DNA of 64,000 nt, taken from Paracoccaceae bacterium. Lineage in GTDB: Bacteria; Pseudomonadota; Alphaproteobacteria; Rhodobacterales; Rhodobacteraceae. Both the position numbers and the translations under genes were made by a program. The notes below the pieces were generated by a model that saw only the letters and a list, made by a program, of their open reading frames with translations, did not search any database and had not been told where the DNA came from. The stretch covers positions 620,001-684,000 of the forward strand of contig JACKKD010000002.1 in the NCBI GenBank assembly GCA_020637675.1, in the 5' to 3' direction. Every line of letters starts with the position of its first letter. Position 1 is the first letter of the stretch. Of this stretch, positions 7,970 through 16,285 are shown piece by piece.

Positions 7970-9895
7970 GTGTTCCACAAGATCCTGATCGCCAACCGCG
8001 GCGAGATCGCCGCCCGCGTCATCGACACCTGCCGCAGGCTCGGTGTGGCGACGGTCGCGGTCTATTCCGACGCGGACGCCTCGGCCCGGCATGTGGCGAT
8101 GGCGGACGAGGCCGTCCATATCGGCGGTCCGGCCCCTAAGGACAGCTACCTGATGGCGGAGGCCATCATCGCGGCGGCGCAGGCGACCGGCGCGGAGGCG
8201 ATCCATCCCGGCTACGGCTTCCTGTCCGAGAACCCCGATTTCGTCGATGCGGTCGCGGCGGCGGGTCTCGTCTTCATCGGCCCGTCTGCGAAAGCGATCC
8301 GCGCGATGGGCCTCAAGGACGCCGCCAAGGCGCTGATGGAAAAGGCGGGGGTGCCGGTCGTGCCCGGCTATCACGGCGCGAACCAGGACCCCGAACATCT
8401 GGCGGGCGCGGCCGAGACGGTCGGCTACCCGGTCCTCATCAAGGCCGTCGCGGGCGGCGGTGGCAAGGGGATGCGCCTTGTGGAGCGACCGGAGGAGTTC
8501 GCGGAAAAGCTCGAAAGCGCGCAATCCGAGGCGCGGACCGCCTTCGGCAATCCCGCCGTGCTGATCGAGAAATACGTCCAGAAGCCGCGTCATATCGAAG
8601 TGCAGGTATTTGGCGACGGGACCCGCGCCGTTCATCTCTACGAGCGCGACTGCTCGCTCCAGCGCCGCCATCAGAAGGTGATCGAGGAGGCGCCTGCCCC
8701 CGGCATGACGGCTGAGATGCGCGCCGCGATGGGCCAGGCGGCAGTGCGCGCCGCCGAGGCGATCGGCTATTCCGGCGCGGGAACGGTGGAGTTCATCGTC
8801 GACGCCTCGGACGGCCTGCGCCCCGACCGCTTCTGGTTCATGGAGATGAACACAAGGCTTCAGGTCGAACATCCGGTGACCGAGGCGGTGACCGGCATCG
8901 ACCTTGTCGAATGGCAGCTTCGCGTCGCCTCGGGTGAACCGCTCCCCGCGACGCAAGACGAAATCCGTCTCACCGGCCACGCCTTCGAGGCGCGGCTTTA
9001 TGCCGAGGACGTGCCGGCGGGCTTCCTGCCCGCGACCGGGACGCTTTCCCACCTGAAATTCCCGGAAGGCGCGCGGGCAGAGACCGGCGTGCGCCCCGGC
9101 GACACGATCAGCCCGTGGTACGATCCGATGATCGCCAAGATCATCGTGCACGGTCCGACGCGCGCCATCGCGCTCAGGCAGCTTTCCGCGGCGCTCGACG
9201 CGACCGAAGTCGCGGGCTCGGTCACCAACCTCGCCTTCCTCGCGGCGCTCTCGCGGCATGAGGGATTCGCGGCGGGCGATGTGGATACCGGGCTCATCGC
9301 CCGCGATCTCGACGCGCTGACCGATGTGGCCCCGGCGGACATGACCGTGAAGGCGCTCGCCGCTCTCGGCGCGGCGGGGCTGGCCGACCGGGGAGGCGCG
9401 CTGGCGGGCTTCACCCTGTGGCAACCGCTTCGCCGGACGGTCCCTCTCGAGGGTGTCGAGGCGGTCGTCGAGGTCATGGCGCCTGACCGGGCGCGGGTGA
9501 GTATCGCTGGCGAGACTGCGGAGTGCTTCCTTCGCGGCGGCCAATGGTGGGTCGATGGTCATCCCTCTGGCGCGCGGATCGTGGTGACGCCGGGTCTTGT
9601 CAGCATCTTCGGCCGCGGCGCGCATCATTTCCACCTGGTGGACCCGCTCGACCGCGAGGCCGATGCGGCGGGCGGGGGGCTGACGCTTTCGCCGATGCCG
9701 GGCCTCGTGAAGGCGGTCTTCGCGAAGGCGGGGCAACGGGTGAAGGCGGGCGACCGGCTCGCCGTGCTGGAGGCGATGAAGATGGAGCACACGCTGACCG
9801 CCGCGCGCGACGGCATCGTCGCCGAAGTGCTCGTGGCGGCCGGCGCACAGGTCGAGGCGGGGGCGGCACTCGTCCGGCTGGAGGAGGAGGCATGA
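7970..9895 (+). CDS. mccA: 3-methylcrotonyl-CoA carboxylase, biotin-containing (alpha) subunit
   Basis: 641 residues from a GTG start (GTGTTCCACAAG) preceded by GGAAGG; family members begin FHKILIANRGEIA, which fixes this start. Domains in order: biotin carboxylase with the ATP-grasp loop GGGGKGMR and the EMNTRLQVEHPVTE active-site segment (about 1-450), an MCC-specific linker, then a biotinyl domain ending the protein with EAMKMEHT, where Lys604 is the biotin attachment site. It carboxylates biotin with bicarbonate and ATP. The biotin ligase gene lies 21 kb downstream at 31295. The next gene overlaps by 4 nt. Confidence 0.96.
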   Translation: MFHKILIANRGEIAARVIDTCRRLGVATVAVYSDADASARHVAMADEAVHIGGPAPKDSYLMAEAIIAAAQATGAEAIHPGYGFLSENPDFVDAVAAAGLVFIGPSAKAIRAMGLKDAAKALMEKAGVPVVPGYHGANQDPEHLAGAAETVGYPVLIKAVAGGGGKGMRLVERPEEFAEKLESAQSEARTAFGNPAVLIEKYVQKPRHIEVQVFGDGTRAVHLYERDCSLQRRHQKVIEEAPAPGMTAEMRAAMGQAAVRAAEAIGYSGAGTVEFIVDASDGLRPDRFWFMEMNTRLQVEHPVTEAVTGIDLVEWQLRVASGEPLPATQDEIRLTGHAFEARLYAEDVPAGFLPATGTLSHLKFPEGARAETGVRPGDTISPWYDPMIAKIIVHGPTRAIALRQLSAALDATEVAGSVTNLAFLAALSRHEGFAAGDVDTGLIARDLDALTDVAPADMTVKALAALGAAGLADRGGALAGFTLWQPLRRTVPLEGVEAVVEVMAPDRARVSIAGETAECFLRGGQWWVDGHPSGARIVVTPGLVSIFGRGAHHFHLVDPLDREADAAGGGLTLSPMPGLVKAVFAKAGQRVKAGDRLAVLEAMKMEHTLTAARDGIVAEVLVAAGAQVEAGAALVRLEEEA

Positions 9896-10548
9896 TCCGC
9901 CTGCACCACTGCCACCAGACCCGCTCGATGCGCACGCTCTGGCTGCTGCATGAAATCGGCGTTCCCTTCGAGGTGGTCGTCCATCCGTTCGACAGGTCGC
10001 TTCGCGCACCGGACTACCTCGCGCTCAATCCGGCCGGGCGTGTCCCCGCGCTCGAGATCGACGGTCGGGTGCTGTGGGAGACGGGGGCGATAACCGAATA
10101 CCTCTGCGAGCGCTTCCCGCAATCCGGCCTCGGCCGGGAGCCCGGCCATCCGGATCGTGCCGACTGGCTCGTCTGGGTGCATTTCGCCGAGACGGTCAGC
10201 CAGCACACTGCCGCGCTTACGCAGCAGCACATCGTCCTCTACGACGACGCCATGCGCAGCCCGGTGGTCATGCGGCTGGAGGCCAAGCGGCTGGAGAAGT
10301 GCTACGCCGCGCTCGAAGGCCGGCTCGCGGGGCGCGACTGGCTGGTCGGTAGCGGTTTTACGGCGGCGGATGTCGGCGCCGGCCAGGCCCTCTACATGGC
10401 GCGGCACTTCGCGCCGACAGAGGCATTCCCGGCGCTCACCGACTGGTACGCGCGCGCCAGTTCCCGACCCGCCTTCCTGCGGTCGCTGCCGCCCGAGGGC
10501 TCCGACCTCCTCTACAAGCGCGACTTCTACGAGGCATGGGATGGCTGA
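9892..10548 (+). CDS. Glutathione S-transferase family protein
   Basis: 218 residues. The N-terminal thioredoxin-like GST domain (1-78) carries the NPAGRVPALEIDG cis-Pro loop and the WETGAITEYLCERF glutathione-binding Glu/Thr-Gly motif. An all-helical C-terminal domain ends LPDWYAR-like in DWYARASSRPAF. The catalytic residue is probably Ser12 in HQTRSMRTLW, as in beta/zeta-like bacterial GSTs. It is wedged between mccA (4-nt overlap) and HMG-CoA lyase (8-nt overlap). It has no accepted part in leucine catabolism, but its coupling implies co-expression. A detoxifying or isomerase role is possible. Confidence 0.82.
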   Translation: MIRLHHCHQTRSMRTLWLLHEIGVPFEVVVHPFDRSLRAPDYLALNPAGRVPALEIDGRVLWETGAITEYLCERFPQSGLGREPGHPDRADWLVWVHFAETVSQHTAALTQQHIVLYDDAMRSPVVMRLEAKRLEKCYAALEGRLAGRDWLVGSGFTAADVGAGQALYMARHFAPTEAFPALTDWYARASSRPAFLRSLPPEGSDLLYKRDFYEAWDG

Positions 10549-11395
10549 GTTCGTCGAGATCGTCGAGATGGGCCCGCGCGACGGGCTGCAGAACGAAAAG
10601 CGGATCATACCGACGGCGGAAAAGATTGTGCTCGTCGATGCCCTGAGCCTGTGCGGTTTCCGGCGGATCGAGGTGGCGAGCTTCGTCAGCCCGAAGTGGG
10701 TGCCGCAGATGGCCGACGGTGCCGAGGTCCTGGCCGGGATCAACCGCGCGCCCGGGGTGCGCTACGCGGCGCTGACGCCGAACATGAAGGGCTACGAGGC
10801 CGCAAGGGCCGCGCGTGCGGACGAGGTGGCGATCTTCGCCTCGGCTTCCGAAGGCTTCTCCAGGGCCAACCTCAACTGCACGATCGAGGAAAGCCTCGAC
10901 CGGTTCCGCCCCGTGGCCGCGGCGGCACGGGCCGACGGCATTCCCGTCCGGGGCTACGTCTCGGTCGTGACCGACTGTCCCTACGACGGGAAGGTGGCGC
11001 CCGCTGCGGTCGCCCGCGTCGCCGCATCCCTCCGCGACATGGGCTGTTTCGAGATCAGCCTCGGCGACACGATCGGTCAGGGCCGGCCGGAGACGGTGGA
11101 CGCGATGCTGACGGCGGTTCTCGCCGAACTGCCGGCCAGCCGCCTCGCCGGGCATTTCCACGATACGGCGGGCCGCGCGCTGGACAATATCGACGCCGCG
11201 CTCGCCCGCGGGCTCAGGGTCTTCGACGCGGCGGTGGCGGGGCTCGGCGGCTGCCCCTATGCGCCGGGGGCGGCCGGGAACGTGGCGACGGAGCGGGTCG
11301 CGGCGCATCTGGCCGCACGGGGCTACGAAACCGGTCTGGACGCGGCGCGGATCGGTGCAGCTGCGGCCATGGCACGCGCGATGCGGGGGGCATGA
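10541..11395 (+). CDS. Hydroxymethylglutaryl-CoA lyase
   Basis: 284 residues of the HMGL-like TIM barrel. GPRDGLQNE near the N-terminus holds the metal-binding Asp and catalytic Arg. GHFHDTAGRALDN supplies the metal-binding His pair, and GLGGCPYAPGAAGN contains the catalytic Cys loop typical of HMG-CoA lyases. It cleaves 3-hydroxy-3-methylglutaryl-CoA to acetyl-CoA and acetoacetate, the last step of leucine breakdown. It starts inside the end of the GST gene. The liu nomenclature would be liuE. Confidence 0.94.
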   Translation: MAEFVEIVEMGPRDGLQNEKRIIPTAEKIVLVDALSLCGFRRIEVASFVSPKWVPQMADGAEVLAGINRAPGVRYAALTPNMKGYEAARAARADEVAIFASASEGFSRANLNCTIEESLDRFRPVAAAARADGIPVRGYVSVVTDCPYDGKVAPAAVARVAASLRDMGCFEISLGDTIGQGRPETVDAMLTAVLAELPASRLAGHFHDTAGRALDNIDAALARGLRVFDAAVAGLGGCPYAPGAAGNVATERVAAHLAARGYETGLDAARIGAAAAMARAMRGA

Positions 11396-12177
11396 TGTTC
11401 GAGACGATCAGGGTGGATTGCGACGACCGGGGCGTGACGACGCTCACGCTCGACCGGGCAGAGAAGCACAATGCGCTTTCGGGCGCGATGATCGGCGAGC
11501 TGACCGAGGCCGCCGGCCGCCTCGGCCGCGATCCGGCGGTGCGGGTCATCGTGCTCGCGGGCGCCGGCGAAAGCTTCTGCGCCGGGGCCGACCTCGGCTG
11601 GATGAAGGAGCAGATCGCCGCCGACGGCGCCAACCGGGCGCGCGAGGCGACGCGGCTCGCCACGATGCTGAGCGCGCTCAACACCTGCCCGAAGCCGGTC
11701 ATCGGCCGTGTCCAGGGCAACGCCTTCGGCGGGGGCTTGGGGCTCATGGCCGTCTGCGACACCGTCATCGGGGTGGATCAGGCGCGCTTCGGCTTCACCG
11801 AGACGCGGCTCGGCCTCATCCCCGCGACGATCGGTCCCTATGTCCTCGCGCGCATGGGCGAGGCGATGGCGCGGCGGGTATTCATGTCGGCGCGTCTCTT
11901 CGGCGCGGCCGAGGCGCTGGCACTGGGCCTTCTTGCCCGCGCCGTGCCGGCGGCGGAACTCGACGCCGCCGTCGAGGCCGAGGTCGCGCCCTATCTCGCC
12001 TGCGCGCCCGGAGCGGTGGCCGAGGCGAAGGCGCTCGCCCGCAGGCTCGGGCCGCGGATCGACGAAGGCGTGATCGCCGAGACCATCGGGGCGCTCGTCC
12101 GCCGCTGGGAAAGTCCCGAGGCGGTGGAGGGAATCGCCGCCTTCTTCGAGCGCCGCGCGCCGGCCTGGAAACGTTGA
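11392..12177 (+). CDS. Methylglutaconyl-CoA hydratase (enoyl-CoA hydratase/isomerase family)
   Basis: 261-residue crotonase-fold protein. SFCAGADLGWMKEQ is the oxyanion-hole segment characteristic of the LiuC/AUH branch, and GGGLGLMAVCD and FGFTETRLGLIPATIGPYV complete the active site with the catalytic Glu region. It hydrates 3-methylglutaconyl-CoA to HMG-CoA. Two ATGs (11392 and 11395) are possible; the first overlaps the HMG-CoA lyase stop as ATGATG. It is the last gene of the operon. A 6-bp stem, TGCCGC-ATT-GCGGCA, follows 12 bp after the stop. Confidence 0.92.
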   Translation: MMFETIRVDCDDRGVTTLTLDRAEKHNALSGAMIGELTEAAGRLGRDPAVRVIVLAGAGESFCAGADLGWMKEQIAADGANRAREATRLATMLSALNTCPKPVIGRVQGNAFGGGLGLMAVCDTVIGVDQARFGFTETRLGLIPATIGPYVLARMGEAMARRVFMSARLFGAAEALALGLLARAVPAAELDAAVEAEVAPYLACAPGAVAEAKALARRLGPRIDEGVIAETIGALVRRWESPEAVEGIAAFFERRAPAWKR

Positions 12178-12391
12178 ATGCGACATTGTTGCCGCATTGC
12201 GGCATCGCACCACAGGGCGTTTCCGCTAACCGCCCTCGGATCCGAGAATACGTTGATTTGCGCCGCGGTTTCCGCCTCGGCTTTGGTTGACCCTTTCCGG
12301 GCGGGGGAGTAAACGGGCGGAAGCGAACCCCGGGCAGACCCTGGGCAGACCTTGGGCCGCCCGACCGGGGGCCAGACGTAGGAGCAGGCAG
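12178..12391 (+). promoter_or_regulatory. Intergenic leader before the nuo operon
   Basis: These 214 bp separate the liu and nuo operons and must contain the nuo promoter. Visible structures are the stem TGCCGC-ATT-GCGGCA (12190-12204) flanked by TGCGA/TCGCA arms, and a tandem direct repeat GGGCAGACC at 12332-12340 and 12343-12351 (11-bp period). AGGAG at 12380-12384 is the nuoA ribosome site. I could not pick convincing -35/-10 boxes or an FNR-type TTGAT-N4-ATCAA site. Confidence 0.35.
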
Positions 12392-12757
12392 TTGGACATC
12401 CTCCCCCGCGAATACCTCCCGATCCTGATTTTCCTAGGCATGGCGGTGGCGCTTGGCCTCGTCCTCATCCTCGCCGCGGTGATCATCGCGGTCCGCAACC
12501 CGGACCCCGAGAAGGTCTCGGCCTATGAATGCGGCTTCAACGCCTTCGACGACGCGCGGATGAAGTTCGACGTGCGCTTCTACCTCGTCTCGATCCTCTT
12601 CATCATCTTCGACCTCGAAGTGGCGTTCCTCTTCCCCTGGGCGGTGGCATTCAAGGACATTTCGACGGTCGGGTTCTGGTCGATGATGGTCTTTCTCGCC
12701 GTGCTGACGATCGGCTTTGCCTACGAGTGGAAGAAGGGGGCGATGGAATGGGCGTGA
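12392..12757 (+). CDS. nuoA: NADH-quinone oxidoreductase subunit A
   Basis: 121 residues from a TTG start placed 7 bp after AGGAG; this gives LDILPREYLPILIFLG and the normal family length, while an upstream ATG would add a non-conserved Arg-rich tail. It has three membrane helices. The conserved quinone-site loop EKVSAYECGFNAFDDARMKFDVRF lies between helices 1 and 2 (about 38-61), and FLFPWAVAF follows helix 2. It is a membrane-arm subunit of complex I and first gene of the nuo operon. The nuoB start overlaps its end. Confidence 0.95.
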   Translation: MDILPREYLPILIFLGMAVALGLVLILAAVIIAVRNPDPEKVSAYECGFNAFDDARMKFDVRFYLVSILFIIFDLEVAFLFPWAVAFKDISTVGFWSMMVFLAVLTIGFAYEWKKGAMEWA

Positions 12758-13281
12758 TGACCGGGTCCAATACCGCCGGTGCCGACCGCGAGGTGGCGAC
12801 CGGGGTCCTGAACCGCGAGTTGCAGGACAAGGGCTTCCTGCTGACCACGACCGAAGACATCATCAACTGGGCGCGCAACGGCTCCCTGCACTGGATGACC
12901 TTCGGGCTTGCCTGCTGCGCCGTCGAGATGATGCATTCCTCGATGCCGCGCTACGACCTCGAGCGCTTCGGCACGGCGCCGCGCGCAAGCCCGCGCCAAT
13001 CCGACCTGATGATCGTCGCCGGCACGCTCACGAACAAGATGGCGCCCGCGCTCCGCAAGGTCTACGACCAGATGCCCGAGCCGCGCTACGTCATCTCCAT
13101 GGGCTCCTGCGCAAACGGCGGCGGCTATTACCACTACAGCTATTCCGTCGTGCGCGGCTGCGACCGCATCGTGCCGGTCGACATCTACGTGCCGGGCTGC
13201 CCGCCGACGGCCGAGGCGCTGCTTTACGGCATCCTGCAACTGCAGCGGAAGATCCGCCGCACCGGCACACTCGTGCGCTGA
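12748..13281 (+). CDS. nuoB: NADH-quinone oxidoreductase subunit B
   Basis: 177 residues from the ATG at 12748 (after AAGGGGG), or 174 from the in-frame ATG at 12757; related proteins tend to begin MTG, which favours the second. It carries the N2 [4Fe-4S] ligands: the tandem Cys in LACCAVEMM, the Cys of MGSCANGGGYYH and the Cys of VPGCPPTAEAL. N2 hands electrons to quinone at the interface with NuoD. It overlaps nuoA by up to 10 nt, and nuoC follows after 10 bp with its own AGGAG site. Confidence 0.97.
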   Translation: MGVMTGSNTAGADREVATGVLNRELQDKGFLLTTTEDIINWARNGSLHWMTFGLACCAVEMMHSSMPRYDLERFGTAPRASPRQSDLMIVAGTLTNKMAPALRKVYDQMPEPRYVISMGSCANGGGYYHYSYSVVRGCDRIVPVDIYVPGCPPTAEALLYGILQLQRKIRRTGTLVR

Positions 13282-13291
13282 GGAGAGTGAC

Positions 13292-13897
13292 ATGTCCGAA
13301 GCCCTTCGGGAACTGGCCGCCCATATCGAGCTTAAGCGGCCCGCCGAGGTCCTTGCGACCGATATCGCCTTCGGCGAGCTGAACGTGACCGCGACGCTGG
13401 CGGGCCTGCCGGATTTCGTCGAGTTCCTGCGCGCCGACCGCAGCTGCCGGTTCTCGACTCTCGTCGACATCACCGCCGTCGACCATCCCGAGCGGCCGGC
13501 CCGCTTCGACGTCGTCTACCACTTCCTCTCGATGTACCAGAACGCCCGCATCCGGGTGAAGGTTGCCGCGCGGGAGGAGGACATGGTGCCCTCGATCACC
13601 GCGGTCCACCCCGCGGCGAACTGGTTCGAGCGCGAGGTCTACGACATGTTCGGCATCCTTTTCTCCGGCCACCCGGACCTGCGTCGCATCCTCACCGACT
13701 ACGGCTTCCGCGGCCACCCGCTGAGGAAGGACTTCCCCACCACGGGCTACACAGAGGTGCGCTATGACGAGGCGCTGAAGCGCGTCGTCTACGAGCCGGT
13801 GAAGCTGGTGCAGGACTACCGCCAGTTCGACTTCATGTCGCCTTGGGAGGGCGCGCAGTACATCCTGCCGGGCGACGAGAAACAGGGGGCGAAATGA
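13292..13897 (+). CDS. nuoC: NADH-quinone oxidoreductase subunit C
   Basis: 201 residues of the 30-kDa subunit family. Family signatures are VDITAVDHPERPARFDVVYHFLS in the middle and the hallmark NWFEREVYDMFGILFSGHPDLRRILTDYGFRGHPLRKDFP (about residues 110-149), which packs against NuoD and NuoI. NuoC is separate from NuoD, unlike the fused form in E. coli. It is part of the peripheral connecting module of complex I. Its stop overlaps the nuoD start. Confidence 0.97.
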   Translation: MSEALRELAAHIELKRPAEVLATDIAFGELNVTATLAGLPDFVEFLRADRSCRFSTLVDITAVDHPERPARFDVVYHFLSMYQNARIRVKVAAREEDMVPSITAVHPAANWFEREVYDMFGILFSGHPDLRRILTDYGFRGHPLRKDFPTTGYTEVRYDEALKRVVYEPVKLVQDYRQFDFMSPWEGAQYILPGDEKQGAK

Positions 13898-15117
13898 TGG
13901 ACGGCTCCAGAGGCCACGACGACGCCCTGACCGGCGAGCAGAAGATCCGCAACTTCAACATCAACTTCGGCCCGCAACACCCTGCGGCACACGGCGTCCT
14001 GCGGCTTGTGCTGGAACTCGACGGCGAGGTGGTGGAGCGCTGCGACCCGCATATCGGACTCCTGCACCGGGGCACCGAGAAGCTGATGGAAAGCCGCACC
14101 TACCTGCAGAACCTGCCCTATCTCGACCGGCTCGACTATGTCGCGCCGATGAATCAGGAACATGCCTGGTGTCTCGCCATCGAGAAGCTGACGGGCGTCG
14201 CTGTGCCGCGCCGGGCCTCGCTGATCCGGGTGCTCTACTCCGAGATCGGGCGCGTCCTGAACCACCTCCTCAACGTCACCACCCAGGCGATGGACGTCGG
14301 CGCCCTCACGCCGCCGCTCTGGGGCTTCGAGGAGCGCGAGAAGCTGATGGTCTTCTACGAGCGGGCCTGCGGGGCGCGGCTTCACGCCGCCTATTTCCGC
14401 CCCGGCGGGGTGCATCAGGACCTGCCGCCGGCGCTGCTCGACGACATCGAGCAATGGGCGCATGAGTTCCCGAAGGTGATCGACGATCTCGACACGCTCC
14501 TGACGGAGAACCGGATCTTCAAGCAGCGCAACGCCGATATCGGCATCGTGCATGAGGAAGACGCGCTGACCTGGGGCTATTCCGGGGTCATGGTCAGGGG
14601 CTCCGGCATGGCCTGGGACCTGCGCCGTGCCCAGCCCTACGAATGCTATGACGAGTTCGACTTCAAGGTGCCGGTCGGGAAGAACGGCGACTGCTACGAC
14701 CGCTACCTCTGCCGGATGGCCGAGATGCGGGAGTCGACCAAGATCATCCATCAGGCGATTGCCAAGCTGAGGGCGCCCGAGGGGCAGGGCGACGTGCTCG
14801 CCCGGGGCAAGATCACGCCGCCGCCGAGGGGCGAGATGAAGCGGTCGATGGAGGCCCTCATCCACCACTTCAAGCTCTATACCGAGGGCTTCCACGTCCC
14901 GGCGGGCGAGGTCTATGCCGCCGTCGAGGCGCCGAAGGGCGAATTCGGCGTCTACCTTGTGGCCGACGGCACCAACAAGCCCTATCGCGCCAAGCTCCGC
15001 GCGCCGGGCTATCTGCACCTGCAGTCGATCGACTGGATGGCCAAGGGCCATCTGCTCGCGGACGTCGCCGCGATCATCGGCACCATGGATATCGTTTTCG
15101 GAGAGGTTGACCGCTGA
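13894..15117 (+). CDS. nuoD: NADH-quinone oxidoreductase subunit D
   Basis: 407 residues of the 49-kDa subunit. NFGPQHPAAHGVLRL contains the His at the quinone head-group site, and PYLDRLDYVAPMNQEHAWCL follows. A C-terminal FGVYLVADGTNKPYRAKLRAPGYLHLQ and a final DIVFGEVDR are typical. It forms the quinone-binding pocket with NuoB and derives from hydrogenase large subunits without the Ni ligands. Two starts (ATGATG, 13894 or 13897) overlap nuoC. The stop is TGATG with nuoE. Confidence 0.97.
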   Translation: MMDGSRGHDDALTGEQKIRNFNINFGPQHPAAHGVLRLVLELDGEVVERCDPHIGLLHRGTEKLMESRTYLQNLPYLDRLDYVAPMNQEHAWCLAIEKLTGVAVPRRASLIRVLYSEIGRVLNHLLNVTTQAMDVGALTPPLWGFEEREKLMVFYERACGARLHAAYFRPGGVHQDLPPALLDDIEQWAHEFPKVIDDLDTLLTENRIFKQRNADIGIVHEEDALTWGYSGVMVRGSGMAWDLRRAQPYECYDEFDFKVPVGKNGDCYDRYLCRMAEMRESTKIIHQAIAKLRAPEGQGDVLARGKITPPPRGEMKRSMEALIHHFKLYTEGFHVPAGEVYAAVEAPKGEFGVYLVADGTNKPYRAKLRAPGYLHLQSIDWMAKGHLLADVAAIIGTMDIVFGEVDR

Positions 15118-16259
15118 TGCTGCGTCGTCTCGCACCGGTACAGCCGGACAGGTTTGAATTCACGCCCGCGAACCTCGCCTGGGCGAAGGGCCAGATCACC
15201 AAGTATCCCGAGGGCCGTCAAGCCAGCGCCATCATCCCGCTTCTCTGGCGGGCGCAGGAGCAGGAGGGCTGGCTGACGAAACCGGCCATAGAACATGTCG
15301 CCGACATGCTCGGCATGGCACATATCCGGGCGCTGGAAGTTGCCACCTTCTACTTCATGTTCCAGCTGCAACCCGTTGGAACCGTTGCCCATGTCCAGAT
15401 CTGCGGCACCACGTCCTGCATGATCTGCGGGGCAGGCGAACTGATCGAGGTCTGCCGCGAGAAGATCGCCGCGCAGCCATTCACCCTTTCGGCCGATGGC
15501 AAGTTCTCCTGGGAAGAGGTCGAATGCCTCGGCTCCTGCGCCAATGCGCCGATGGTGCAGATCGGCAAGGACTATTACGAGGACCTGACCGCCGAACGCT
15601 TCGCCGCGATCCTGGATGAACTCGCCGCCGGCAAGGTGCCGGTGCCGGGGCCGCAGAACGGGCGCTATTCCTCCGAGCCGCTGACGGGCCTCACGAGTCT
15701 GAAGGAGTTCGAGAGCGGAAGGACGCAGTATAACGCCTCGGTCCAGCGGGCGGTGGACCTGAAGGACACGGTGAAACGGATCGACGGAACCGAGGTTCCG
15801 ATCCTCACGCCATGGACGGGCAAGGCCGCGCCGGCGACCCCGGCGAAGGGCAAGGCGCGGGAGCCCAAGCCCGCGAAGGGCGTTGCCGCCGACGCGACCG
15901 GCGTGACCGTCCAGGAGGCGCCCGCCACCTCGAAGGGCAAGCCGGCGGAGGCGGAGCCTGCGCCAGCCAGGGCGAAGAAGCCGCGCGCGCTCAAGGCACC
16001 CCGCAAGGGCGGGGCGGACGATCTGAAGCAGATCAAGGGCGTGGGCCCGAAGCTCGAGGCGCTTCTCCACAGCCTCGGTTTCTTCCATTTCGACCAGGTC
16101 GCCCAGTGGACGGCCGAGGAACTCGCCTGGGTCGACGACAACATCGAAGGCTTCAAGGGCCGCGCCAGCCGTGACGGCTGGGTGGAGCAGGCCAGGCTTC
16201 TCGCCGCGGGCGGCGAGACGGAATTCTCAAGGCGCGTGAGGAAGGGTGACGTCTACTGA
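15117..16259 (+). CDS. nuoE: NADH-quinone oxidoreductase subunit E with C-terminal helix-hairpin-helix-like extension
   Basis: 380 residues, about twice the usual NuoE size. Residues 1-175 are the normal thioredoxin-like [2Fe-2S] domain with ligands Cys96, Cys101, Cys137 and Cys141 (N1a). An Ala/Pro/Lys-rich linker (about 236-298) follows, then an 80-residue domain (301-380) beginning DDLKQIKGVGPKLEALL, which resembles a helix-hairpin-helix fold, and ending in KGDVY. Long NuoE proteins are known in Rhodobacter. The last 80 residues are about 64% identical by eye to the end of the next gene's product. NuoE pairs with NuoF in the NADH-oxidising module. Confidence 0.94.
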   Translation: MLRRLAPVQPDRFEFTPANLAWAKGQITKYPEGRQASAIIPLLWRAQEQEGWLTKPAIEHVADMLGMAHIRALEVATFYFMFQLQPVGTVAHVQICGTTSCMICGAGELIEVCREKIAAQPFTLSADGKFSWEEVECLGSCANAPMVQIGKDYYEDLTAERFAAILDELAAGKVPVPGPQNGRYSSEPLTGLTSLKEFESGRTQYNASVQRAVDLKDTVKRIDGTEVPILTPWTGKAAPATPAKGKAREPKPAKGVAADATGVTVQEAPATSKGKPAEAEPAPARAKKPRALKAPRKGGADDLKQIKGVGPKLEALLHSLGFFHFDQVAQWTAEELAWVDDNIEGFKGRASRDGWVEQARLLAAGGETEFSRRVRKGDVY

Positions 16260-16285
16260 AGACAGTCTGTCCGGGAGTGAAGGGT

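Noticed and set aside
7418..10009. An 863-codon minus-strand open frame over mccA
   Set aside because: It is antisense to a clear biotin carboxylase subunit; no recognisable domain, no ribosome site.
12178..12391. An FNR/FnrL site or other oxygen-control box upstream of nuoA
   Set aside because: No TTGAT-N4-ATCAA or close variant was found; the only TTGAT lacks the second half.
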